Shown in pieces: positions 28,119 through 36,727 of a stretch of 64,000 nt of DNA. The first letter of the stretch is position 1; every line of letters begins with the position of its first letter. Source of the stretch: Motiliproteus coralliicola (GTDB lineage: Bacteria; Pseudomonadota; Gammaproteobacteria; Pseudomonadales; Balneatricaceae); NCBI RefSeq assembly GCF_003345655.1, contig NZ_QQOH01000004.1:248001-312000 (forward strand), read 5' to 3'. Both the position numbers and the translations under genes were made by a program. The notes beneath the pieces are model-generated. The model saw only the letters and a program-made list of their open reading frames with translations, did no database searches and had not been told where the DNA came from.

Positions 28119-28568
28119 CTATTGATAGGTGATCCCCTGATGCTTCAGCCAGCCGCCGACATGGCGACCCTTGGGGTCGTGATGGGTCCAGTGTAATACG
28201 CCCCCCTTGGCATTCCACTCGTACTCACCGAAGAACTCGACCTTATCACCTCGGCTCAAGGCGTTGATTCGTGGTGCCAGATCTATGTTATGGGCCACCA
28301 GCAGGGTTTGTCCGTTGGACAGCTCCAGGATGAACTTCTGGTGTTGGCTGCCGCGGGTATCGTCCGGCAACAGGCGAATCACGATGCCTTCGCCACCAAC
28401 CTGAACATCGCTCTGCTGATTCTGATAGGCGTGGCTGATTCGCTGGACTGCTTCGGTGTTGGATTGAGTGTCCTTTCCGGGAAACAGAGAACCCAGCCAC
28501 TGCGGGTTTTTCTCCAGCAGGCCGCTGAGACCCACGACGATGATGGCGACTACGAGTATTTTCTTCAT
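28119..28568 (-). CDS. DUF3465 family exported protein
   Basis: A 149-residue protein with an N-terminal hydrophobic segment (ILVVAIIVVGLSGLLE) that is either a signal peptide or an anchor, then an OB-like domain with HQKFILELSNGQTLLVAHN and GEYEWNAKGGVLHWTHHDP, matching DUF3465. The family is small, exported and uncharacterised. It sits between the 97-residue gene and a dioxygenase-like gene, all on the - strand. Confidence 0.78.
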   Translation of the reverse strand: MKKILVVAIIVVGLSGLLEKNPQWLGSLFPGKDTQSNTEAVQRISHAYQNQQSDVQVGGEGIVIRLLPDDTRGSQHQKFILELSNGQTLLVAHNIDLAPRINALSRGDKVEFFGEYEWNAKGGVLHWTHHDPKGRHVGGWLKHQGITYQ

Positions 28569-28636
28569 CGAATCCCTGATGGTTGCTGTTTATTGCTGAG
28601 GGTAAGCGCTGAGCGTTGGTCGTCCTTGAGAGCTGT

Positions 28637-28999
28637 TCAATGTTGGAACATCGCCAGCTTCAGCTCAACCGGGTCGCCCAGCCAGTAAGCATAGGTGGTG
28701 TGATCCTCCAGGTCGTTGCCGGTGGAGGCGTGGATCAGCACGGTCAGCCCCTGCCGGTGTTGCTCCAGCCAGGGGACCAACAGCTCAAACTCGTCACGGT
28801 TGAACTTGATCTGACAGCTCCACCTCGGATGCGGCCCCACCGGACGTTGGTGAACCCGCCCCACCTCCAGCTGAAACCGCTCGCCGACCTGCCGACACAG
28901 TGAGGTGGCAAACTCCAGCGTCTCGGCATCGAAATAGACATGGGCATGGTAAGCCGAGTGTTGGTTGACGGGGCGGGGGATCGGTTGGGTTTCAGGCAT
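28637..28999 (-). CDS. DOPA 4,5-dioxygenase family protein
   Basis: A 120-residue protein matching the small DOPA dioxygenase family: YHAHVYFDAETLEFA, VGPHPRWSCQIKF and the C-terminal VLIHASTGNDLEDHTTYA with conserved histidines. Plant and fungal relatives extradiol-cleave DOPA, whereas bacterial members often have unknown substrates. It neighbours an intradiol-dioxygenase-like gene in the same orientation, but no ring-degradation pathway is present, so the role is uncertain. Confidence 0.8.
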   Translation of the reverse strand: MPETQPIPRPVNQHSAYHAHVYFDAETLEFATSLCRQVGERFQLEVGRVHQRPVGPHPRWSCQIKFNRDEFELLVPWLEQHRQGLTVLIHASTGNDLEDHTTYAYWLGDPVELKLAMFQH

Positions 29000-29025
29000 G
29001 GGGTGATCAGATGACGGTAGGGAGG

Positions 29026-29646
29026 TTAAACAATGATATCGACCTGGGTTTCGAGCAGGTTACCAGCTTCGGCGAAGCGCATCGAAACGGATTCCGCCTC
29101 GGCCCGCGACATCCGTCGATAGAGCCAATCTCGGCGGTTATGGGGATCGTCGGCGATATAGAACTGGGTGGTCAGCAGCTCGTGCCGGCCCTTGAGTACT
29201 TTGACATGGATATGCGGTGCCCGGCCCGGATAGATCGTCGGCTTGATGGTCCGGAAACGGTAGTGGCCGTCGGCGTCGGTGATGTCATGCCCGAACCCCT
29301 GGAAACCGGTGTCGTAAACCACGTTGCGATCATCACCGCGGTGCAGGTATTTGCCATTCACATCGCACTGCCAGATCTCAACCCGATGATCGGCCAGCGG
29401 CAAACCCTGGCGATTCAACAGCCTGCCATGTAACTCGATAATCTCGCCACCGGCTTGTTCGACCGCCCCGGCCACCTTCACCAGATCGTTATCCACATCG
29501 TCCATCCGCATCGAGGCGGTGGGATAGAAGGGGCCTTCGGAGGCGCTGGGGGTCAGGATGGCGGCTATTACCGTGCCCGACAACGCCGAGCCACCGGCAA
29601 TGGCGGCCGAGTCGATCAGGAGTTTTCTACGGGATAGAGGCTTCAT
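29026..29646 (-). CDS. Exported intradiol ring-cleavage dioxygenase-like protein
   Basis: A 206-residue protein with a Tat-like leader (SRRKLLIDSAAIAGGSALSG) and a protocatechuate-3,4-dioxygenase-type domain: TPSASEGPFYP, DHRVEIWQCDVNGKYLHRG and the iron-ligand segment YPGRAPHIHVKV. The Tyr and His iron ligands appear present. Exported members occur in many bacteria with unknown substrates. The fold call is good; the activity is not proven. Confidence 0.83.
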   Translation of the reverse strand: MKPLSRRKLLIDSAAIAGGSALSGTVIAAILTPSASEGPFYPTASMRMDDVDNDLVKVAGAVEQAGGEIIELHGRLLNRQGLPLADHRVEIWQCDVNGKYLHRGDDRNVVYDTGFQGFGHDITDADGHYRFRTIKPTIYPGRAPHIHVKVLKGRHELLTTQFYIADDPHNRRDWLYRRMSRAEAESVSMRFAEAGNLLETQVDIIV

Positions 29647-29882
29647 GGTTAAGGGGCTTCACTGCGGTTGTTGTCGGGCACCCTAAGTGTAGTTGCCCCC
29701 GGTAGCGGCTGCGCCCAGCCGCAGACCGGGCTGGTAAGCAAGCCAGTAGAGCCATAAGCCCCTACAAAATAAAAGGAATATGGGTAGACCAAGGTATTGC
29801 TGCGTCGCAGCAAGGAAGCTGATAGTTTTGGCCTCAACATCGAAACGGAACCACGACAAACCGTACATAAACGAAATCTAGG

Positions 29883-30203
29883 ATGAAGTCAGATTTCAAC
29901 GCCGAGGTGACAATGGCTGGCTTCAATTTAGACTGCGTCTGCAACAGCGATCTCGACCGCATCGCCTTCTACGCCCGTCGGCGCTTCCTGGAAGGTATCG
30001 ACACCATCACCCTGATGGAACAAGCCAGCAACGAGCAGGAAAAACGCGAAATCGCCTACGCCGCGTTGCTGGATCTGGATGACGACAGCATTCGAAGACT
30101 TAATCTACTCGCTTGTGACAACAGTGGCTGTAAGGCTGATAGTTACCGACAGGAACTGCAGCAGATGCTGGCGGGATCGCAGGGAAGAGTGGTTGGGTTT
30201 TGA
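29883..30203 (+). CDS. Hypothetical protein, up to 106 residues
   Basis: A small soluble protein. An alternative start at residue 11 (MAGFNLDCVCNSDLDR) is possible. Visible features are a cysteine pair (CVC), a basic FYARRRFLEG helix and an acidic LLDLDDDSIRRL segment. Codon use fits the core genes and a good terminator follows, so it is likely real. Family not recognised. It is the last core gene before the ssrA-linked island. Confidence 0.6.
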   Translation: MKSDFNAEVTMAGFNLDCVCNSDLDRIAFYARRRFLEGIDTITLMEQASNEQEKREIAYAALLDLDDDSIRRLNLLACDNSGCKADSYRQELQQMLAGSQGRVVGF

Positions 30204-30230
30204 GTTAGCAGTTAGAGCTTCTCAAATGAT

Positions 30231-30258
30231 AAAGGCCGCCCGGTTGGGCGGCCTTTTT
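30231..30258. terminator. Intrinsic terminator at the left edge of the island
   Basis: GGCCGCCC-GGTT-GGGCGGCC is followed by TTTTTATTT on the + strand and preceded by AAA on the other. It directly abuts the degenerate tmRNA-end repeat at 30262. It could be the original ssrA terminator left behind by insertion. Confidence 0.8.
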
Positions 30259-30261
30259 ATT

Positions 30262-30277
30262 TAGTGGAGCTGGCGGC
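30262..30277. repeat. Degenerate att-like copy of the tmRNA 3' end (left edge of unit A)
   Basis: TAGTGGAGCTGGCGGC matches the att core (TTGGTGGAGCTGGCGGGA) at 13 of 14 consecutive bases in AGTGGAGCTGGCGG. It lies right after a terminator, as the 36144 copy does, and marks where AT-rich sequence begins. Confidence 0.6.
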
Positions 30278-30619
30278 TACCGAAACGATGTTATAATAAT
30301 CTGATTTATACGGATTATTTGTTTGGTGGCATGGTGCTGTACTGCTAAATTTCCAAGTCAGTAACAAAATATGCTTTTAAGTGCAGCCTACAGAAGCCGT
30401 TGATAGCGTAGCTATCGACTGGAGAAGTTGGCCTATTCAGCCTCAAGGGCACAGGGATTGCAAAACTAACCTTGTTTAACATTTGAAAGCGGATAGGTGA
30501 TCTACTGCGGAGTCTATTCCTAGTGAGTACAGCGTGGCTAATTTGTACGTTCTGTCGTAGTTTATATCTAGCCTTCAGGAGTTATCAGCAAGCATTATGC
30601 TATGAAATAAGGATGGTTT
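30278..30619. other. AT-rich leader region of unit A
   Basis: No gene was recognised in these 340 bases. A hairpin at about 30399-30419 (GTTGATAGC / GCTATCGAC) is visible. The region presumably carries the promoter for the next gene, whose ATG has AAGGA 6 bases upstream. Confidence 0.4.
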
Positions 30620-31239
30620 ATGAGTAACTTTAAGGAAGATTTTTTAAAGCATTATCTTAATTTCGGTTTAGGGGCTATGCCTAAATCAGATATAGATGCT
30701 TTAGTTATGCATTTATTGGACATACACGGTAATGGCGGACCGCCGTTAGCAATTTATAGTAATCAAACTGTGAGTGAGATACTCAAGACACCAGTTACCA
30801 AAATAAAAAAATGCGCTATGACGCAGCATTAAAATTTGGTGGCAGAGTTGAAGATGAAGCTAAAGGTAGGTTGTTAGCTGCTCTAAGTAAAGCCAGCTTA
30901 GAGCCAGATGGTAAAAAAGTAAATTTGATAATTGAGGATACCCTTGCCAAAAACTGGCTTCAAGGCCAGTTAAAAACGAATCAGCACATATTTGACTATT
31001 CTTTCAATACAGAAATAGTAAAGGTATCTGTTGATGGTCTTTTCCAGGTTTTAGACTCAGTTTTTGACGAAGATGAACTAAATGAGTTTAAGGACGGCTA
31101 CAAAATAGCTTCAGATGAAGCTGATTCAGAAAAGCGTAAGGAATTATTTAAGGGTATAGCCAAAAAGTTTGCAGAAGGTGCTGCTAAGGCCGCAGGTGGT
31201 GGAGTAATGACGGCGCTAAAAGCTAAGATCGGAATTTGA
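30620..31239 (+). CDS. Split gene: two overlapping frames joined by a -1 slippery site
   Basis: Frame 1 (30620-30832, 70 codons) starts with a good AAGGA site and ends with HTH-like residues SNQTVSEILKTPVTKIKK. Frame 2 (30811-31239) continues in the -1 frame with MRYDAALKFGGRVEDEAKG and an alanine-rich amphipathic tail (KKFAEGAAKAAGGG). The overlap contains ATA-AAA-AAA in frame 1, a perfect A_AAA_AAA heptamer. Frame 2's ATG has no ribosome site. Read through, it gives one protein of about 200 residues. This could be programmed frameshifting or a disabling indel in a 7-A run. Family not recognised; the AT-rich composition suggests transfer. Confidence 0.6.
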
Positions 31240-31263
31240 TTAAGTGCAAAGGTATATTTGAAC

Positions 31264-32061
31264 ATGGACGGAATTATTTATAAATATATGCCTTTGAGAG
31301 AAGAGTTTTTTGATAATCGTCTTCTTAGGTTTACCCCAAGACTCCTTTTAAATGATCCTTTTGAGGTAAGGCCTTCGTTTTCGCAACACGCTGAGTTTGT
31401 TCATAGAGTAAATAATTATGGTGAATCTGTAGCTTCAGTAATCGAAGAGATGGAGAAAAACCAGTGGCTTGTATTAAGAGGAATAGCAGTTCAGCATTTT
31501 GATATATTCGGTATTCTTTCTTTAACAGAGAGGGTAGATAATCTGTTGATGTGGGCGCACTATGCAAATCACCATACCGGAATCGTCGTGGGTTTTGATC
31601 CTAATCATGAGTTTTTTGATGCAACTAAATCAACTAATGAATGGATAAGAAATGCGGCCAATGACTATATAGGAGTGCTAAAAAAAGTTAGATATTCAGA
31701 TAAGCGAAAGATCAAAGGTGAATCTTTGGATGAATGCTTTTTTCTGAAGTCTAATGATTGGTGGACTGAAAGAGAATGGAGGTACGTTCTCCCAATAGCA
31801 GAAGCTGATGAGATCTGGAACGTGAATGATAATGAAAAGCAAACAATGGCTCTTTATAGAGTGCCTCCTGATGCAATCGTCTCAGTCACATTTGGGGTAA
31901 AAGTTCCTGATGATACGATAGAAGAATTACGATCAAATATTATTGATAATGAAATTTATAAGCACGTTAAGCTATATCAGGCGAAGATGTGCAATGAAAA
32001 ATTTGATCTTATTGTTCATTCAATTGATGAGGGTATCGTTAAGGATAGGATATTTCAATGA
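31264..32061 (+). CDS. DUF2971 family protein
   Basis: About 265 residues. ATG 31264 is preferred; TTG 31258 is 5 bases after AAGG and also possible. DUF2971 signatures are visible: IYKYMPLREEFFDNRLLRFT with LNDPFEVRPSF near the start, LMWAHYANHHTGIVVGFDP in the middle and WTEREWRYVLP later. The family is common in accessory and defence islands but has no known activity. It follows the split gene by 24 bases, probably in one transcript, and is AT-rich like its neighbours. Confidence 0.82.
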   Translation: MDGIIYKYMPLREEFFDNRLLRFTPRLLLNDPFEVRPSFSQHAEFVHRVNNYGESVASVIEEMEKNQWLVLRGIAVQHFDIFGILSLTERVDNLLMWAHYANHHTGIVVGFDPNHEFFDATKSTNEWIRNAANDYIGVLKKVRYSDKRKIKGESLDECFFLKSNDWWTEREWRYVLPIAEADEIWNVNDNEKQTMALYRVPPDAIVSVTFGVKVPDDTIEELRSNIIDNEIYKHVKLYQAKMCNEKFDLIVHSIDEGIVKDRIFQ

Positions 32062-32350
32062 ATGGGTGTGATTAAAAAGGTGTGTTGGTAGCTCTATTAC
32101 CATGCATCCACCAGGACTATCTAACCCTTGTCTAAGTATAAAAAGGCCCCCGCTTTGAAAGAGCTGAGGCTATGGGTGATATATTTATGTTAGCTGCTTC
32201 GGTAAGAGGGTTTGTTAAGGGTGAGGACTTATAGGCTTTGTGCTTCTCTTACTGGAAGTAACCCGGGGCAAAGTTCATAACTAACCCCCGGGCAAGCAAT
32301 TGAGATACCTATATGGAACGACCTAGTCTAGATCCATTTGTGTTATAAAA
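32062..32350. other. Gap between DUF2971 and hamB
   Basis: Convergent intergenic region of 289 bases. A CCCGGGG (32262-32268) and CCCCGGG (32286-32292) pair could form a hairpin, without a clear T run. Nothing else was seen. Confidence 0.4.
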
Positions 32351-34474
32351 CTAATTAATTTGGCTGCTGGTCATTAATTTATTGTCTAGAGATATCCCGT
32401 CAAAGAAATAATTCAATATATATATATCAAAGGAATCAAGATCACTTACAGATTCTATAACACCATTAATTGATATTTGGTTCAGTGTATCGATAGTCTG
32501 ATGTAAATTAGCATCTGGATCTTCAAAATTGATTAATCCTGAATTGTGAATCTTTTTAGAGATCATTCTTGGAAGCCCATACTCCTCTAGCTGATAAACA
32601 ACTTTAGGCAAAAACGCATGTGATATTTTTGATACGAAAGGCGATATATCTGTTTTAGAATCAGCAAATACTTTTTGCTGTATCAGGTTAACGTCATTCA
32701 ATATAGCTGCAAATTTAAATGTAACAGTTCTCTCAAGTTTAAAGAATTCATCGACTCCAATATCAACTCTATCAAGATCGTACAGTAGCTCTGGTATTGT
32801 CTTGTTCCAGTTGTCAGATAGTGTTTTTATAAAAGAAACAAACTTCCTATATTGTACGCCCCATGCGCCAGGTTGTAGATTTATTATCTTGTATAATAAT
32901 CTATCCCAGTCCTCAGGGTTTTCTGAGTTTAAATAGCTAAGCCCGTTCCAGTCACCTTCATTTTTAGATATGTCTATGGCTATATCTCTAATTAAAATTG
33001 AGTTGCTGGACTCTAGTTTTCTTTCTTCCTTTAATTCTTGGTAAACTTCATTACCAAGTATCCCTGACATTTCATCCTTGTAGGATATGATTTTGGCAAT
33101 TTGATCTGGAGTTAGTTCCTTTTTGTAATTCTCTTCGTCAATATCGCCTAAGAGTTCATCTGGAAAATTAAGCTCTAGATTGGTATGTTCTGATTCTGGT
33201 GGTTTGTCTAGAATATATATTTTGCCAACAAAATGTTTAAACATTCTGCCGCCTCTACCTATTATGTTTTTATAAGTAAAATCATTTAGCTTGGAGACCC
33301 CGTTTTTGTTTTGCCAAAGGACAATGTTTTCGGCAGAGGTGTTGACGCCCTCAATTATAGAAGATGTTGATATGATGTTTTTTAATCCATCATCTTCTTC
33401 AAACAACTTAACTTGTATTTGGCTTAATGATCTATGAAGCTGGCCATTATGTATGCCACTGCCCCTCTTTACTAGATTTGTTAAGTGCCAATTCCTCCCA
33501 TAGTTTTTTATTAGCCAATCATGAAAATTTATAAGAATTTCGTTTTCTAATGTAGGATGTTTGTCAGTTATCAGATTCGCTATCTTGTCTATTGCAGAGT
33601 AGGTTCCGGCATATACTAATGTCTTTCCCTTGGTTTCGCTTAAGATTCTGACTAGTATATTGCTTTTAATATTTTCATCTTTCCCAATGTGTTCATAGAG
33701 ATTATGCTTTTCCAAATAGACTGTGTTGAAGTCAATTTGAAAAAACTCCATGTCTTTAGTAAAAAGACTATTATTTAATGTAGATATGTTAGGGGCTAAG
33801 AAATACTTTTGCTTAGCCTTTTCTCCTAAGGTTAATATCGCTTTTAATAAAGATGGTGATCGTTCTTTATCAAATTCGGGGCTAGCTTTGTAGAATTCAT
33901 CAATGATCAATATGTCTAGGCTTTCAATTTTGTCTACATAGTGAGCGGCCCTTTCTTGTGGGAATATAAAAATATTATTTTCTGCAAGCTCCACATCTGA
34001 AGTTGTTATTATTTTGTACTGATCAGAAAATTTGTGATGCAATCTTCGCCTAGTTTCATCTGTTAATGCTATTGTTGGGACTATGATTACAATGTTTCTA
34101 GGGTTGTTGATGGCTATAAATGAGTCAATAATAAAGCTTTTTCCAAAGCTTGTTGGAGCACTTACAGCAATGTTTTTTCCAGATAAAAGTTTTTTAAGAA
34201 CAGAGGACTGTTCTCTATGTAGAGTAACAGTCTCTTCTTTTCCAATGTCTGCTTTAAATGATTCGTAAGCAAACCGGTCTTGCCAGGATGATGTATCTAG
34301 TTGCAGGTAAGGGTATAAGCCAACCCGTCTTATTAGGTGGTTGAGAACTGGGGTATAACTAATTTTGTTCTGTTCGTGAAAGTCAAGTAGCTTTATAAGC
34401 TCTTCTCTAGCTTGGTGCTCTTTGTTAGTGTTAATTAATTCATTGATCACTTGGCATGTATCAAAAGTATCCAT
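32351..34474 (-). CDS. hamB: HamB, superfamily 2 helicase of a Hachiman anti-phage system
   Basis: About 707 residues from ATG 34474, chosen because AAGGAG lies 10 bases before it and it begins 5 bases after the hamA stop. SF2 motifs are Walker A SAPTSFGKSFIIDS, DEAD-type box DILIIDEFYKAS, and NIIGRGGRMF as motif VI. With HamA it forms the two-gene Hachiman (AbpAB-like) defence system, in which the helicase senses DNA and licenses the HamA nuclease. The sequence is strongly AT-rich compared with the core. No frameshift or missing motif was seen. Confidence 0.88.
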   Translation of the reverse strand: MDTFDTCQVINELINTNKEHQAREELIKLLDFHEQNKISYTPVLNHLIRRVGLYPYLQLDTSSWQDRFAYESFKADIGKEETVTLHREQSSVLKKLLSGKNIAVSAPTSFGKSFIIDSFIAINNPRNIVIIVPTIALTDETRRRLHHKFSDQYKIITTSDVELAENNIFIFPQERAAHYVDKIESLDILIIDEFYKASPEFDKERSPSLLKAILTLGEKAKQKYFLAPNISTLNNSLFTKDMEFFQIDFNTVYLEKHNLYEHIGKDENIKSNILVRILSETKGKTLVYAGTYSAIDKIANLITDKHPTLENEILINFHDWLIKNYGRNWHLTNLVKRGSGIHNGQLHRSLSQIQVKLFEEDDGLKNIISTSSIIEGVNTSAENIVLWQNKNGVSKLNDFTYKNIIGRGGRMFKHFVGKIYILDKPPESEHTNLELNFPDELLGDIDEENYKKELTPDQIAKIISYKDEMSGILGNEVYQELKEERKLESSNSILIRDIAIDISKNEGDWNGLSYLNSENPEDWDRLLYKIINLQPGAWGVQYRKFVSFIKTLSDNWNKTIPELLYDLDRVDIGVDEFFKLERTVTFKFAAILNDVNLIQQKVFADSKTDISPFVSKISHAFLPKVVYQLEEYGLPRMISKKIHNSGLINFEDPDANLHQTIDTLNQISINGVIESVSDLDSFDIYILNYFFDGISLDNKLMTSSQIN

Positions 34475-34478
34475 TTTT

Positions 34479-35393
34479 TTACTGCTCCTTATAGTGCTCA
34501 ACGTTTTTAACAAACTTATCAACTATTGTTTCCTTATTTGGAACAGGAAATAAAATAATATGGAACGTTATATCTCCGTACCCAAAGATTCCACTTATCT
34601 TTTTTATCTGTTTCTTGAAATAGGAATTGGCTCTATCTAAGTGAAAGTCTGTTATTTTCTTATTGTATAGTTCTGATGATCTGTCGGTGTTCTCAGTTAT
34701 TTCGCACTCGTGCAATATAAAGATTGGTATGTGTATCTTAGGTTTAAGATCATCTATCGATGCTTTGTTAGAAAGGGAGGCTACTACCCTGTTCCTCAAC
34801 TCTTCATCATCAATCAGTTCTTCGATATCTGATACATTTGTTATTATGCTATTTTCTTTTTTTAATTTCTCAGTTTTCAATGAATTTTCAACAGATGTTA
34901 CAATGCTAGATAATCTTGCATCTTCAATGTTGTTGTAAAATTTAGCTTCTCCAAACCATAATGAATAATCATTATCTTCTATTACAATATGAACACTGTC
35001 AGCTCCCTTAGCATTGTCTTGTGCGTTTTGTTTATAGAAGATTTTTGGTACAACTGGTAATGCAGAATAATGATGCTTCATTATCCCGTATAGAATTATT
35101 TCTGCTAGCTCACTACCTTTGCTTATATCTTTTTCTTTGTCGGTAAGTCTAAGGTTCTGGGCTGCTGCAGTTAATAGTGAGTGAGATTGGTCTATGAGAC
35201 TGTCTCTTTCTTTTTGCGATAATGATGTTTCAGCAATGTTATCCCATATAAAGTTTTGGAACTTTCTGTACCTCCATTCTCCGTCTTCGAAATCGTTGAT
35301 CAGGCTAAGTACATATTTGTTATGGGTTGGGTTGATGTTGTCATCAACACAAACGTTAGAGAATGAATCATCAATTATTACTTCGAAATCCAT
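34479..35393 (-). CDS. hamA: HamA, DUF1837 nuclease effector of Hachiman
   Basis: A 304-residue DUF1837 protein, the defining family of HamA/AbpA. The conserved core is visible: KGSELAEIILYGIMKHHYSA, KGADSVHIV and LWFGEAKFY, which supply the Glu, Asp and Glu-x-Lys of a PD-(D/E)xK nuclease site. It starts with ATG after AAGGA. The helicase hamB follows 5 bases later on the same strand, the standard Hachiman order. It lies in AT-rich DNA inside unit A of the ssrA island. Confidence 0.9.
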   Translation of the reverse strand: MDFEVIIDDSFSNVCVDDNINPTHNKYVLSLINDFEDGEWRYRKFQNFIWDNIAETSLSQKERDSLIDQSHSLLTAAAQNLRLTDKEKDISKGSELAEIILYGIMKHHYSALPVVPKIFYKQNAQDNAKGADSVHIVIEDNDYSLWFGEAKFYNNIEDARLSSIVTSVENSLKTEKLKKENSIITNVSDIEELIDDEELRNRVVASLSNKASIDDLKPKIHIPIFILHECEITENTDRSSELYNKKITDFHLDRANSYFKKQIKKISGIFGYGDITFHIILFPVPNKETIVDKFVKNVEHYKEQ

Positions 35394-35634
35394 ATCAAAA
35401 TTCCTTTGGGTATTACATAGATATTCTAATTATCGACCTAGCATAGCGACTAACGCTTAAAACATATGGTTTAACTTATATATCAATAGTCTATAGTGCT
35501 GTAGATCTCTTTGATATTGAAGTATTTTTTAACTACTAGCTAGTGTTTATTGATGCCCTAGCTGAGCTAGTATCGCCTATTGCAAAAAACTGGGACAGAT
35601 TTAATTATTGCTGTAGTCGCGCAATAGTTCTCTA
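35394..35634. other. AT-rich leader of hamA
   Basis: About 240 bases upstream of hamA with no ORF of note. It presumably contains the hamAB promoter. Confidence 0.4.
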
Positions 35635-36108
35635 TGCTGGTGGGGTTGCTCGCTTAATTTATTAGGATCGAACTCGCCCCCTACCTGTTGTCGAGACCTC
35701 CGTTGCGGGCACCGACGTCCCGCACCTAGCGAAGACTTGTGAACTCGGCGCTTTGAACTGGTTCGGTTTGTACAAATAGATAAAGGCTACCTTGCGGTAG
35801 TCTGAGCTGGCGGGGTTACTCGAGCCTTCGGCTTTCGCCCTTCGGGCCGTCGGCAAAGCCGACGTTGTCTCGCCGCATGCGGCTCGGCTGAACCCGCTTC
35901 TTGGGTTCAAGTCCGGGGTCTTCCAAATAGATAGGTTACTTCGTAGAAAGAGTCACGCTGGCGGGGTTGCTCGCTCAATCTTTTTGGATTGAGCTCGTCC
36001 CTTCCTCTGGTCGGGACCGTCGTCGCGTGCTCCGACGTCCTGCGCCTTCGCTGGTAGCAGCGAAGGCTTGTGAACCCGGCGCTTGGCTTCATGTCCCGGC
36101 CAGCCAAT
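35635..36108. repeat. Array of three imperfect repeats resembling tmRNA/tRNA 3' ends
   Basis: Three units of roughly 150-170 bp begin at about 35637, 35807 and 35957 with GCTGGYGGGGTTRCTCG. Units 1 and 3 share TCC(GT..)GACGTCC and a GTGAACYCGGCGCTT block. Units 1 and 2 end with a shared AAATAGATA. Unit 2 holds GGGTTCAAGTCC, which looks like a tRNA T arm. GAGCTGGCGGG in unit 2 is identical to part of the ssrA att core. A hairpin (GGCTACC-TTGC-GGTAGTC) precedes unit 2, much as the terminator at 36112 precedes the 36144 att copy. Translated frames here are not convincing genes. Confidence 0.6.
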
Positions 36109-36111
36109 AAA

Positions 36112-36139
36112 AAACCCCATGCCTTGCGGCATGGGGTTA
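36112..36139 (-). terminator. Intrinsic terminator beyond the left att site
   Basis: On the - strand, AACCCCATGCC-GCAA-GGCATGGGGTT is followed by TTTT. It lies 5 bases past the displaced tmRNA 3' end, where the ssrA terminator would be if unit B were absent. Confidence 0.85.
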
Positions 36140-36143
36140 TTTA

Positions 36144-36167
36144 TTGGTGGAGCTGGCGGGACTTGAA
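36144..36167. repeat. att site, left end of integrative element B
   Basis: A 24-bp direct repeat beginning TTGGTGGAGCTGGCGGGA and ending CTTGAA, identical to 43177-43200 at the 3' end of ssrA. Identity stops at both edges. It contains the complement of the CCA end and the T-arm side of the tmRNA acceptor. Confidence 0.92.
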
Positions 36168-36313
36168 GACTCAGTAAATGCTTTCAGATCATGCATTTAT
36201 TTAACCCTTGTGCCGATGTTGTGCCAATATTATGTCATTTGGCGTGGTTTATCTATATACATCTACGCACAGTAGCCCCCTACATGTGGGGCTTCTCTGT
36301 GCGAAGTTGACAG
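36168..36313. other. Left end region of element B: arm sites and orphan rep start
   Basis: No gene is complete here in the integrated form. On the - strand ATG at 36196 is preceded by AAGGG (8-base spacer) and opens a frame that runs without a stop into the att core. Three arm-like sites start at 36208, 36219 and 36230. Confidence 0.65.
36208..36236 (+). promoter_or_regulatory. Integrase arm-type sites, left end
   Basis: TTGTGCC at 36208 and 36219 and a weaker TTATGTC at 36230 are exactly 11 bp apart, one helical turn, in one orientation. The same motif and phase occur at the right end. Confidence 0.7.
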
Positions 36314-36667
36314 TCAATTTGCGTTGTTAGCTATCTTATGGTTCAGCTCGGTCCAAGAGGAGTTAGCAACAAAGTTTCGGGATCTGTATTCATGAGTAAT
36401 ATTTAATACTAGCTCAACATAATTACAGGTTGATATACCCAGCTTATTATAAGCTTCTTTTGCAGACTTCTTTGTCTTGAAAATTGCTACGTTCTTCTTT
36501 TTTATTTCATAGAGCGTCTCTGGCGTTAATATTATCGCTCCATCGTAGTCATACTGCCTTGTTTTAATCTCTACCAGGGTATAATCAATTCTTGCTTTTT
36601 TTGAAGTTGAATCAAACGAATATGCCTTTTGATTCTTTGTGCTAGTGTCTGAAATAATAAAAGCCAT
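36314..36667 (-). CDS. Hypothetical cargo protein, 117 residues
   Basis: A soluble, basic protein without TM helix. It has a YTLVEIKTRQYDYDGAIIL segment and lysine-rich IKKKNVAIFKTKKSAKEAY. It lies 60 bases downstream of the 492-residue gene on the same strand and shares its low GC content, so the two likely form a cargo operon at the left end of element B. Family not recognised and no function can be assigned. Confidence 0.6.
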   Translation of the reverse strand: MAFIISDTSTKNQKAYSFDSTSKKARIDYTLVEIKTRQYDYDGAIILTPETLYEIKKKNVAIFKTKKSAKEAYNKLGISTCNYVELVLNITHEYRSRNFVANSSWTELNHKIANNAN

Positions 36668-36727
36668 TCGCTGTCCTATGATAATTATACAAATATCATT
36701 GATAGACTTAAGATTTATATATACTGC

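Noticed and set aside
29649-29868. Short - strand frames between the dioxygenase gene and the 106-residue gene
   Set aside because: Low-complexity products, two overlapping frames of similar quality and inverted-repeat DNA point to non-coding sequence.
35662-36107. Two short - strand frames in the repeat array
   Set aside because: Arg/Ser/Pro-rich products typical of GC-rich structured non-coding repeats; no ribosome sites, and they cross repeat-unit boundaries.
35635-36108. CRISPR array or integron attC cluster
   Set aside because: The repeats are too long, few and diverged for CRISPR, with no cas genes; no integron integrase and no consistent attC core sites were seen.
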